Source of the DNA: Shewanella zhangzhouensis
GTDB lineage: Bacteria; Pseudomonadota; Gammaproteobacteria; Enterobacterales; Shewanellaceae
Direction: 5' to 3'
Assembly: GCF_019457615.1 (NCBI RefSeq)
Contig: NZ_CP080414.1
Span: 1,424,501-1,488,500, forward strand
Length of the DNA: 64,000 nucleotides
Notes under the pieces: model-generated
The model's database searches: none
Seen by the model: only the letters and a program-made list of their open reading frames with translations
Told to the model about the DNA's origin: nothing
Part shown: in pieces, positions 44,118 to 51,831 of the stretch
Position numbering within the stretch: position 1 is the first letter of the stretch
Layout: each line of letters begins with the position of its first letter
Program-made: the position numbers and the translations under genes

Positions 44118-45377
44118 CTATCGCTTCAGATACTTTTGATAAAGCTGATCGGCGCGGGTTTTCAGGGTTATCTCACGGCCATCGATAAATACCCGCTCAA
44201 TACGGCTGCTCAGGGGGTCGAGAATATCACCGGCCGACAGCACCAGGTTGGCTCTGTAGCCCACTTCGATGGCACCCATATCAGAGACACCCAGGATACG
44301 GGCGGCATTGAGGGTGACCGCTTTGAGCGCCGCTTCTTTCCCTAAACCATGGGCTGCGGCGTAGCCTGCGGCATAGGGCAGGTTGCGTGCATCCCAATCG
44401 CCGCTGTAGCCAATGGCAAAATCGATACCGGCATCAGCCAGGCGGGCCGGAATGCTGAAGGCTTCGTCGATATTGTCGTCCCGGTATTTGGGCAGGCTGA
44501 ATACCGAAGGGTATACCACGGCAATGCCCGCTGCCTTAATGGCATCGCCAAGGTGCCAGGCTTCATAACCACCCACCAACACGGCTTTGAGTCGATACTT
44601 TGCAATAAAGGCGAGGGCTTCGCCGATGGCGCCAGCGGTATTGGCATGGAGGAACAAGGTCGCGTCGCCACGAAAGAGCGGTGCCATGGCTTCAAAGCGT
44701 CTGTGGGTAAGGCTGGGCTCTGCGGCTTTACGGGCGACAAAGGCACTGGCCTCGCTAAAGAGGGTATCGATTTTCGCCAGGGCCTCGCCGTGGGCAGTGA
44801 GTGCCTTGCTGCGCTCCTCATCTTTTACCGGCAGATTGCCAAGCTCGGGCCAGTAGAGGTGCAGCGCCCTGGGCGAGTCGATTAGGGCATCTTCCACTGT
44901 CCAGCTGTCAAGATTCACCAGAGCGCTTTGCCCGGCAAGGAGCTCACCACGGGGCACGATTTGTGCGTGTGTAATGCCGTTTTTGCGCAGGGTCGGGATA
45001 ATCTCTGAGTCAGGGTTAAACACCGCCGAGGCCTTGAGCTCGGCATTGTTAAGGCCTACGTCCTGGGTGTCCACTGTGGGGCGCACCATCTCAATTTCTA
45101 CCATACCCACCTGGGTATCCAGGGCAATCAGCCCGGGGTAGAGGTGCTTGCCAGTGGCATCTATCACTCTGGCATCGGCAGCCTCAATTTGCTCGCCCAT
45201 GGCCGTGATACGGCCGTTCTCAACCAAGACGTTGGTGTTCTCAAGCACCCCATTGGATGCGGTATGCACTGTGGCATGGGTAATCAGGATGGCTTGCTGC
45301 TGCGCCGTGCCCGGCACCATATCGTGGGCCAGGGCGCAAACGCTTGTCAGGAGCAGGGATAGGGTCAGGATTCTCAT
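44118..45377 (-). CDS. exported amidohydrolase-family protein, HxH motif absent
   Basis: A 419-residue protein with a signal peptide (MRILTLSLLLTSVCALAHDM). It keeps the amidohydrolase frame: the N-terminal composite domain (NGRITAMGEQIEAADARVID, GKHLYPGLIALDTQVGM) and the C-terminal VTLNAARILGVSD and GYRANLVLS blocks. The usual HxH metal motif after the PGLID-like text is replaced by LDTQVG, so classic metal-dependent hydrolysis is doubtful. Its start codon overlaps the stop of the larger amidohydrolase gene (TAATG), so the two are coupled and may form one complex or process related periplasmic substrates. Substrate unknown. Confidence 0.82.
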   Translation of the reverse strand: MRILTLSLLLTSVCALAHDMVPGTAQQQAILITHATVHTASNGVLENTNVLVENGRITAMGEQIEAADARVIDATGKHLYPGLIALDTQVGMVEIEMVRPTVDTQDVGLNNAELKASAVFNPDSEIIPTLRKNGITHAQIVPRGELLAGQSALVNLDSWTVEDALIDSPRALHLYWPELGNLPVKDEERSKALTAHGEALAKIDTLFSEASAFVARKAAEPSLTHRRFEAMAPLFRGDATLFLHANTAGAIGEALAFIAKYRLKAVLVGGYEAWHLGDAIKAAGIAVVYPSVFSLPKYRDDNIDEAFSIPARLADAGIDFAIGYSGDWDARNLPYAAGYAAAHGLGKEAALKAVTLNAARILGVSDMGAIEVGYRANLVLSAGDILDPLSSRIERVFIDGREITLKTRADQLYQKYLKR

Positions 45378-48300
45378 TAGTGTGCTCCTTGATGCTGATG
45401 TTGGTTACCCAGATGAGTGGCGCGGGTACCAAAGGCGATGTAGTGGCTATCGCAATGCCATAAAGGCTCTTGTTTTTGTTCTGACTTTTCACCGGTTTTT
45501 TCAGATTCATCCAGTGACAGGATTTTTGCCACCAATGCCTGGCGCTCGCTTGCCTGGGCTGCCTGCATTTGTTTGTCGGTTTCCCTGTCATAGAAGCGTT
45601 TGCCATCAATCCACACGGCTTCGGTGCGGGCATAGACTGACAGGGGATTGGCATCCCAGAGCACCAGGTCGGCCACCTTGCCTTCCTTGAGCGACCCGGT
45701 TTCCTTATCGATACCCAGCTGCTTGGCGGGGTTGATGGTGATCATCTTCCAGGCATCTTCTGCAGACATGTCGCAGTACATCATCGACTTGGCCGCTTCC
45801 TGATTGAGACGGCGCTGCATTTCAAAGCTGTCGGAATTGAGGCTGGTCAGTACCCCTGCCTGATGCATCAGACAGGCGTTCTGCACTATGGCGTCGTACA
45901 CCTCAAACTTATAAGCCCACCAATCGGAGAAGGTGGATGCGCCTGCGCCATGGGCGGCGAGTTCTTTGGCCACCTTGTACCCTTCGAGCACATGGGTAAA
46001 GGCCTTCACCTTGAAACCGTAGGTTTCGGCGAGACGAAGGAACATCAGGATCTCTGATTGCACATAGGAGTGAATATGGACGTCTCGCCCTTTATCCAGC
46101 ACCTCTGCCACAGCCTCGAGTCTGAGGTTGGGGCGGGGGCTGATACGTTCTGCCCGGCTGCGTTTATCCAGGGCATTAAAGGCCTTGATGTCACGCTGAT
46201 ATTCACGGGCCGCATCGAAGGCATCGGCCATTACAGACTCAACACCCATGCGACTTTGGGGGAAACGTATGGTGAATTCATCCCCCCAGTTGCTCTGTTT
46301 AACGTTTTCACCCAGGGCAAACTTGATACTGGCCGGGGCCCCCTGGTACTTGAGATCCTCGGCGTTTTCGCCCCAGCGCAGTTTAATCAACTGGCTCTGA
46401 CCGCCGATGGGATTGGCGCTGCCGTGGAGGAGCTGCGCCGTGGTTACGCCCCCAGCGAGGGAGCGATACAGCGACACGTCCTCCGGATCCAATACATCTC
46501 CGATACGGACTTCTGAGGTGACCGCATCTGTGCCTTCGTTGGTGCCGCCATTGAGGGCAATGTGTGAGTGTTCATCTACGATACCGGCAGTCACATGCTT
46601 GCCGGTGCCATCGATGCGCTGGTAGCCGGGTGGCGTCATCAAGTCAGTGCCGATGGAGAGAATTTTGCCTTTGCTGATGATGATGTCGGCGTTTTCGAGC
46701 ATCCCCTGGGACTCAGAGGTCCAGACTGTTGCCCCCTGAATATGCACCTTGTCTTGCTCTGGCAAAGACTCGCGGCCAAAGGCAACGTTGGGGAAGGTGA
46801 GTTTCCCCACATAGCTGCTTGCTCTGGCCTCGGATACAGCAGGCTCTGAGTCGGTGTCACTGTTGTTATCTATCTTGACCAGCATCAGAGGCGTTTGGCT
46901 GCCGTCGTTGGCGTAGGCAACTGCTTTAAGCGCGTGAAAATCGAGAGTCAGTCTGGGCTTGCCATCGAGTCCCGGCAGTTCGATGCGGGTAGTGAACGCC
47001 GAGCCTGTGCCTGTTAATAGCGCCGATTTATCCGCAACCTTGAGTTTCAGCCCTTGGTCATAAGACACCTCAACTGGCACTGTCTGGCCGTTAATGGTGA
47101 CCGTGTAGTCGCCGGTCACTGCAAGTTGCTCCCGCGGGACAATGACTTTTTCCTGCCCCTGCAAAAACACGCTCACCAGCTTGCCGTCGCTGAAGGGATT
47201 GCCCTGATAAATGGCGAGATCTGCCACAAAGCCCGGGCTCAGTTTGCCTGCAGTATCGGCTATGCCGGCAATACTGGCTGCCTGGGTGGTGAGTGCCGCC
47301 AGTGCGGTTTGTTCACTCAGCCCCGCTTTGATTGCTTTTTGTAATCTTGGCCAGAAATCCTTTTTGTCTTCGATACCATGAAGGGTGAGCGCAAAACCAA
47401 TACCGGCTTGCTCCAGAGCCTGGCCATTGCCGGCGGCTCTTTCCCAATGGCGTAAATCTGCGAGTTTTAACTGATATTCCCGACCGGGCTGGCTGACATC
47501 CGGTGCAGCTGGAAAATTCAGCGGCAATATAAGCGGATAACCTTTTGCTTTTATTTCATCAATCCGGGCATATTCCCGGCCATTTCCCAATAACGCACCT
47601 GTTAATTTGAATTCATGCATCAGCGCCGATGCGCGCTGCTGATTATTCAGATCGGGCGTATCAAAAATAAAATATTGTGCTTGAGTGTTGCCCAGTCCCT
47701 GCAGGGCTGCGTTAAATTCGAGCTGGCCCGCTGATGCCGCTGCTGAGAGTTTACTGCGATTTTCATTATACCAGGCCGCATCCATAAAGGTCTGGCGGAT
47801 AAGGGCCATGGCGCCCATCAGTGAGCTTGGGTAGTCCTGAGCTGAGCTGCCTTTATCGAAAGAGAGATAATGATTTCCCTGGGCGCGATACACCAAATCG
47901 TTGGCAATTTTATCGGCAAGCGAAACATGGACACCCTGACCGCGGAAAATTCCGTCCAATTTCGCCGATTGCACACTGGTAAAACCACTATTTATCCAGC
48001 TTGATGCCGCCTCGTTATCAGGGGCGAAATACTGCGACCATTGTTTCTCTGCGTGCACCGCACCGTTGGCGGCATTACCCCCGATGCGTTTTATTTCATA
48101 TACCGGCGTACTTTTGGTTTCAGTGGGATAATCAAAACTAATGCCATATTGGGTAAAGGGATCGATAAACCCAGGATAGATATCCAGGCCAGCCATTTCT
48201 ACTACCCGTGCACCAGCAGGAATGTCGTTTCCTGTCAGCACTGCTTTAATACGGTTGCCTTCAATCAGCAGTGTGCCTTGTTCCAGGATTTGCCCTGGAG

Positions 48301-48433
48301 CCAGATGTAATTTGGCGCCTTGCAGTGCAATGAGGGGAGTAGGGTCCGAGGTGAGTAATGTTTTTGCGTGACTGTCGGTGGCGACAAGCGTCAAACCTAT
48401 CAGCAGCACTGCCAAATTATTGTTATTTATCAT
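45377..48433 (-). CDS. large exported protein with two amidohydrolase modules
   Basis: A protein of 1018 residues with a signal peptide (MINNNNLAVLLIGLTLVATD, cleaved near SHA). The N-terminal half (to about 440) has an amidohydrolase frame whose metal motif reads FIDPFTQYG rather than HxH; then a linker of about 130 residues. The second module (about 565-980) has intact IVDEHSHIAL near 622, HIHSYVQSE near 784 and the distal SDSFEMQRRLNQEAAKSM (putative metal Asp), so this half should be catalytic. The tail is His-rich (GNQHQHQGAH) and may bind metal. It is the first gene of a two-gene overlapping unit. Relatives are periplasmic imidazolonepropionase-like or peptidase-like hydrolases; the reaction is unknown. 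Confidence 0.82.
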   Translation of the reverse strand: MINNNNLAVLLIGLTLVATDSHAKTLLTSDPTPLIALQGAKLHLAPGQILEQGTLLIEGNRIKAVLTGNDIPAGARVVEMAGLDIYPGFIDPFTQYGISFDYPTETKSTPVYEIKRIGGNAANGAVHAEKQWSQYFAPDNEAASSWINSGFTSVQSAKLDGIFRGQGVHVSLADKIANDLVYRAQGNHYLSFDKGSSAQDYPSSLMGAMALIRQTFMDAAWYNENRSKLSAAASAGQLEFNAALQGLGNTQAQYFIFDTPDLNNQQRASALMHEFKLTGALLGNGREYARIDEIKAKGYPLILPLNFPAAPDVSQPGREYQLKLADLRHWERAAGNGQALEQAGIGFALTLHGIEDKKDFWPRLQKAIKAGLSEQTALAALTTQAASIAGIADTAGKLSPGFVADLAIYQGNPFSDGKLVSVFLQGQEKVIVPREQLAVTGDYTVTINGQTVPVEVSYDQGLKLKVADKSALLTGTGSAFTTRIELPGLDGKPRLTLDFHALKAVAYANDGSQTPLMLVKIDNNSDTDSEPAVSEARASSYVGKLTFPNVAFGRESLPEQDKVHIQGATVWTSESQGMLENADIIISKGKILSIGTDLMTPPGYQRIDGTGKHVTAGIVDEHSHIALNGGTNEGTDAVTSEVRIGDVLDPEDVSLYRSLAGGVTTAQLLHGSANPIGGQSQLIKLRWGENAEDLKYQGAPASIKFALGENVKQSNWGDEFTIRFPQSRMGVESVMADAFDAAREYQRDIKAFNALDKRSRAERISPRPNLRLEAVAEVLDKGRDVHIHSYVQSEILMFLRLAETYGFKVKAFTHVLEGYKVAKELAAHGAGASTFSDWWAYKFEVYDAIVQNACLMHQAGVLTSLNSDSFEMQRRLNQEAAKSMMYCDMSAEDAWKMITINPAKQLGIDKETGSLKEGKVADLVLWDANPLSVYARTEAVWIDGKRFYDRETDKQMQAAQASERQALVAKILSLDESEKTGEKSEQKQEPLWHCDSHYIAFGTRATHLGNQHQHQGAH

Positions 48434-48539
48434 TATGAAAGCGTCGCAGTTATTTTAGGCAAAAGTAGCTGAAAGGTTAGCGGAATTCGCGGCAGAATGG
48501 CAGCGAAGAAATGTAAAAAGGTTTTCTTAAGGTAATAAA

Positions 48540-48563
48540 AAAGGCCGATGGAGTTCGGCCTTT
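48540..48563 (-). terminator. terminator of hns
   Basis: AAAGGCCGA (48540-48548) pairs with TCGGCCTTT (48555-48563). In the minus direction the stem is followed by TTTTTT (A-run before 48541), 15 bases past the hns stop. Confidence 0.88.
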
Positions 48564-48578
48564 AATTTGGATGACAGC

Positions 48579-48971
48579 TTAGATAAGGAAGTCATCCATG
48601 GATGCACCGCCTTCAACGGCGTTCTTGAATACCGTTGGCATGCGGCCCTGACCGGTCCACGTGATTTCTTCACCGTCAACCACAATCTTATATTTTGGTG
48701 GACGGGGAGCACGTTTCTTCGCGGCAGGTTTTGCAGCAGTCACACCCAAATCTTCAACAGACAGACCGATTTCGGCCATTTGCTTGCGGATTTCTTCAAT
48801 TTTGGCAATACGCTCGGCGTTGGCTTTCAAATCTTCTTCGGCTTCGGCTTCGCGCTCAGCAATGATTTTTTCGAGTTTGGCGCCAAGATCACGCAGCTCA
48901 TCCAAAGACAAATCTTTAACAGCTGCTTTCAGACGACGACCGTGGGTCAAAATTTCGAGGAATTCGCTCAT
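48579..48971 (-). CDS. hns: H-NS family nucleoid protein
   Basis: H-NS binds and silences AT-rich DNA and shapes the nucleoid. The 130-residue protein has an N-terminal coiled-coil oligomerisation region (about 1-75, very rich in Glu, Ala and Lys), an alanine/proline/lysine linker (AAKPAAKKRAPRPPKYK) and the C-terminal DNA-binding domain with the AT-hook-like core TWTGQGRMP and the terminal VEGGASMDDFLI. ATG 48971 gives the canonical MSEFLEILTHGRRLKAA; the longer frame to 49052 is AT-rich upstream DNA. The leader is AT-rich, consistent with autoregulation. Confidence 0.94.
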   Translation of the reverse strand: MSEFLEILTHGRRLKAAVKDLSLDELRDLGAKLEKIIAEREAEAEEDLKANAERIAKIEEIRKQMAEIGLSVEDLGVTAAKPAAKKRAPRPPKYKIVVDGEEITWTGQGRMPTVFKNAVEGGASMDDFLI

Positions 48972-49270
48972 GGTAAACTCGCTTCCCAATTTAAATAACA
49001 AGTTAATTTTCACATCGAATGAAATAATAGAAATAAATAATTCAATCTGCAATTAAAAAACTGAAATTATTAAGTGATGTTTGTCAAAAGGATTATTTTT
49101 ATCCTGGGAAATGTGTTCTTTGCCATTTTGCAGCAGTGGTAAAGCGTGAAAACTGTCCGTTGCAAATGTATCTGGCATCTTGGTCCAGCCAATACAGCCA
49201 ATAATAAAGGCGACGGGTTTACCGGATGAGATAAGGTACGCTATCCCTAAAGTCGTATGGGAACCACGTA

Positions 49271-49300
49271 CGAGAATGCACGAGAACGCACGAGTAATTG
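49271..49300. repeat. three-unit 10-bp tandem repeat
   Basis: Units CGAGAATGCA, CGAGAACGCA and CGAGTAATTG follow one another directly; the first two differ at one position and the third keeps CGAG-A. The preceding CACGTA is a partial fourth. The period is one helical turn. Confidence 0.6.
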
Positions 49301-49666
49301 TGAGCGAATTGCTTCTTTATATCCGTTTTCAGGGGGAGGGAGCACACCCCCGCTGTAAAATTCAATTCCCCAACCCAGCGATATTGCCTCGCTTGTGCGC
49401 GTGTGGTCCCTTTTAAGAGGCCGGACCATTTGCTGCAGCGCCTCATTGTGAGGTAGCCGTGAGGTACAGAGTTAAGTAGAGCTAAGTACACAGAGAAGTA
49501 AAAAGTGAAGCCCCAAGTGAATTACGCCCGATAAACCGCCGCCTTCCATCATCAGGCCGTCATATCTTGTTGTCATCAACCGTTACCTTCAAACGCGGCC
49601 ACGCAAAGAGCAGGCCGACATAGAGTGTGTTCATAAATCTGGCCAGTGATAAACCAATCAAACTCG

Positions 49667-49680
49667 CAAACGCTCGTTTG
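49667..49680. promoter_or_regulatory. candidate PsrA operator upstream of etfBA
   Basis: CAAAC-GCTC-GTTTG matches the PsrA palindrome pattern (C/GAAAC, 2-4 bases, GTTTG/C) known from Pseudomonas; the symmetry extends outward (TCgCAAAC / GTTTGaGA). PsrA is the fatty-acid-responsive repressor of beta-oxidation genes and etfBA are typical targets in Shewanella as I recall. About 115 bases before the etfB start. Confidence 0.6.
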
Positions 49681-49687
49681 AGACAGG

Positions 49688-49716
49688 TTGACGTTTACGT
49701 TAACAGCACTTAAAGT
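49688..49716 (+). promoter_or_regulatory. candidate etfB promoter with LiuR-like site
   Basis: TTGACG (49688-49693) and TAAAGT (49711-49716) with a 17-base spacer form a plausible promoter. The -35 overlaps TTGACGTTTACGTTAAC (49688-49704), which resembles the LiuR (MerR family) operator of branched-chain amino acid catabolism. Both assignments are from memory of the motif. Confidence 0.4.
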
Positions 49717-49793
49717 TGCGCTATTGTGTGATGCTCACCCATACAGTGGCGAGCATTACGTCCCCAACAAAGAAGGTGCAGGAAGGAAACCCT

Positions 49794-50543
49794 ATGAAGA
49801 TACTGGTGCCTGTAAAGCGCGTGGTGGATGCCAACGTGAAAGTGAGGGTGAAGGCCGATAACACAGACGTGGACACGGCTAACCTCAAGATGGCGATTAA
49901 CCCCTTTTGTGAAATTGCCGTTGAAGAAGCAGTTCGCCTCAAAGAAGCGGGTCATGCCAGCGAAATCGTGGTGGTGAGCGTGGGCAGCAAGGCAGTACAG
50001 GAGCAAATGCGTACTGCCATGGCCCTGGGTGCTGACCGTGGCATTCATGTCGAAACCGACGACAACCTGCCTGCCATTTCCATTGCCAAGATTTTAAAAG
50101 CCGTACAGGACAAAGAGCAGGCACAACTGGTGCTGCTGGGTAAACAGTCCATCGACGGTGATAACAACCAAACCGGTCAGATGTTGGCCGCGCTGATGGA
50201 TGCCCCTCAGGCAACATTTGCTTCCAAAGTGGTGGTAGAAGGCGGTGAGCTGCTGGTGACCCGCGAAGTGGACGGCGGCCTGCAAACCCTCAAACTGCCT
50301 ATGCCAGCCATCGTGACCTCGGACCTGCGCCTCAATGAGCCTCGTTACGCCAAACTGCCCGATATCATGAAAGCCAAGCGTAAACCGCTGGATACCGTGA
50401 GCCCTGCCGATCTGGGTGTGACCCTGAAACAGCATCAAAAACTGCTGAGTGTGGCTGCGCCTGCAACCCGTCAGGCTGGTATCAAGGTGTCTTCTGTCGA
50501 AGAGCTGGTGGAAAAACTGAAAAATGAAGCAAAGGTGATCTGA
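49794..50543 (+). CDS. etfB: electron transfer flavoprotein beta subunit
   Basis: EtfB forms the ETF heterodimer with EtfA and carries electrons from acyl-CoA and other dehydrogenases to ETF-ubiquinone oxidoreductase. The 249 residues are standard: MKILVPVKRVVDANVKVRVK, INPFCEIAVEEAVRLKEAG, and VLLGKQSIDGDNNQTGQMLA (AMP/FAD-side region). ATG 49794 has a GGAAGGA ribosome-binding site; the longer frame upstream is promoter DNA. etfA begins one base after the stop. Confidence 0.97.
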   Translation: MKILVPVKRVVDANVKVRVKADNTDVDTANLKMAINPFCEIAVEEAVRLKEAGHASEIVVVSVGSKAVQEQMRTAMALGADRGIHVETDDNLPAISIAKILKAVQDKEQAQLVLLGKQSIDGDNNQTGQMLAALMDAPQATFASKVVVEGGELLVTREVDGGLQTLKLPMPAIVTSDLRLNEPRYAKLPDIMKAKRKPLDTVSPADLGVTLKQHQKLLSVAAPATRQAGIKVSSVEELVEKLKNEAKVI

Positions 50544-50544
50544 T

Positions 50545-51468
50545 ATGAGCATTCTCGTCCTTGCAGAACATGATAACGCCAGCCTGAAACTGGATACCGC
50601 CAAGGTTGTGAGTGCCGCCAAGGCCATCGGTGGTGAGGTTCACCTGCTGGTTGCCGGTCACAGCTGTGGCGCTGTTGCTGACGCTGCTGCCGCCATCGAC
50701 GGTGTTGCCAAAGTGCTGGTTGCCGACAATGCTGCCTATGCTGCGCATCTGGGTGAAAACCTGGCCGCACTGATGCTGGATTTGGCTGGCAACTACAGCC
50801 ATATTCTGGCTGCCGCCAGCTCCACGGGTAAAGATGCGCTGCCACGGGTTGCGGCACTGCTCGATGTGGCTCAGTTGTCTGAAGTGGTAAACGTGGTTGA
50901 TGCCAATACCTTCGTGCGTCCTGTCTATGCCGGTAACGCCATGGCAACCGTAGAGAGCCTCGATGACAAGAAGGTGATGACGGTTCGCCCAAGTGCCTTC
51001 GATGCCGCCGGCAATGGTGGCAGCGCTGCTATCGAAGCCATCGACAAGGTATTCACTGCCAAGAGTGCCTTTGTATCCCAGGAGCTGACTGTTTCTGAGC
51101 GCCCTGAGCTGGGTAACGCCGGTATTATCGTTTCCGGTGGCCGCGGCATGGGCAGCGGTGAAAACTTTGCCCTGCTGGAAAAACTGGCCGACAAACTCGG
51201 CGCCGCCGTGGGTGCATCCCGCGCCGCGGTTGACGCAGGTTTTGTGCCCAACGATCTGCAGGTGGGTCAAACCGGTAAGATTGTGGCGCCTCAGCTGTAC
51301 ATTGCCGTGGGTATCTCAGGTGCCATCCAGCATCTTGCGGGTATGAAAGACTCCAAGGTGATTGTCGCCATCAACAAAGATCCCGAAGCGCCTATCTTCC
51401 AGGTGGCGGATTATGCCCTGGAAGCAGACCTGTTTGAGGCCGTGCCCAAGCTGATAGACTTGCTTTAA
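50545..51468 (+). CDS. etfA: electron transfer flavoprotein alpha subunit
   Basis: EtfA (307 residues) holds most of the FAD. The N-terminal domain begins MSILVLAEHDNASLKLDTAK; the C-terminal FAD domain has VSGGRGMGSGENFALLEKLA, the signature VGQTGKIVAPQLYIAVGISG and HLAGMKDSKVIVAINKDPEA. All match bacterial ETF alpha. It is paired with etfB in a two-gene unit closed by a strong hairpin. Confidence 0.97.
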   Translation: MSILVLAEHDNASLKLDTAKVVSAAKAIGGEVHLLVAGHSCGAVADAAAAIDGVAKVLVADNAAYAAHLGENLAALMLDLAGNYSHILAAASSTGKDALPRVAALLDVAQLSEVVNVVDANTFVRPVYAGNAMATVESLDDKKVMTVRPSAFDAAGNGGSAAIEAIDKVFTAKSAFVSQELTVSERPELGNAGIIVSGGRGMGSGENFALLEKLADKLGAAVGASRAAVDAGFVPNDLQVGQTGKIVAPQLYIAVGISGAIQHLAGMKDSKVIVAINKDPEAPIFQVADYALEADLFEAVPKLIDLL

Positions 51469-51490
51469 TTTGTGATTTTGGTCACGATAT

Positions 51491-51520
51491 GCGGCCTGGG
51501 GGTAGCTTCCCCCGGGCCGC
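51491..51520 (+). terminator. terminator after etfA
   Basis: GCGGCCTGGGGG (51491-51502) pairs with CCCCCGGGCCGC (51509-51520), with one G-T pair, followed by TTGTGTTTTTAT. Starts 23 bases after the etfA stop. Confidence 0.88.
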
Positions 51521-51528
51521 TTGTGTTT

Positions 51529-51699
51529 TTATGTGCCGCACGCCTGCACACAGGCGTCCTGAGTAGAGGTGCGCCAAGCATCAGTAACAGTCAACAGGGT
51601 GATGCCGTTGACGGGCTGTGAAAGGGCATTGGCGCCGAAGTGGATGTGTGTATCACCGCCTTCCGCTGGGGCCGTTATCGAAAGAAACGGCACTGCCAT
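51529..51699 (-). CDS. possible 56-residue small protein
   Basis: A minus-strand frame encoding MAVPFLSITAPAEGGDTHIH, continuing FGANALSQPVNGITLLTVTD and ending in a Cys-containing tail (DACVQACGT). The text is moderately protein-like, and the frame is open upstream of the ATG to 51746. No ribosome-binding site is clear and I recognise no family. It may be a remnant of a longer gene. The rest of the 363-base space (51469-51831) holds the etfA terminator and, presumably, the promoter of the antiporter gene. Confidence 0.25.
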   Translation of the reverse strand: MAVPFLSITAPAEGGDTHIHFGANALSQPVNGITLLTVTDAWRTSTQDACVQACGT

Positions 51700-51831
51700 A
51701 GTATTTTCTGTCGGGATGACAGAGGTAGTAATTACTATGGAGCGCTACTGATAGGACAGGTGTTTTTGGGTATCTTTGCCGTTTCCCACCAGTTCAGTCG
51801 CCCTCCATTCGTTTAAAGCGAAGATATTTCA

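Larger units (their letters stand above)
48972..49793. other. 822-bp gene-poor region between hns and etfB
   Basis: The first 140 bases are very AT-rich and should contain the hns promoter and H-NS binding sites. The middle (49180-49500) has only unrecognised overlapping frames (78 codons plus strand, 90 codons minus strand) without good ribosome-binding sites; a three-unit 10-bp repeat lies at 49271-49300. The last 150 bases carry candidate operators and the etfB promoter. Confidence 0.55.

Noticed and set aside
49261..49300. Possible CRISPR or iteron array at the CGAG repeats
   Set aside because: Units are only 10 bp, directly adjacent without spacers, and there are three; no cas, rep or dnaA-box context.
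49219..49491. 90-codon minus-strand frame in the hns-etfB space
   Set aside because: Some protein-like text but no ribosome-binding site and no recognised family; kept only as a remark on the region.
51569..51751. 60-codon plus-strand frame between etfA and the antiporter
   Set aside because: GTG start without ribosome-binding site, unremarkable text, and opposite a somewhat better minus-strand frame.
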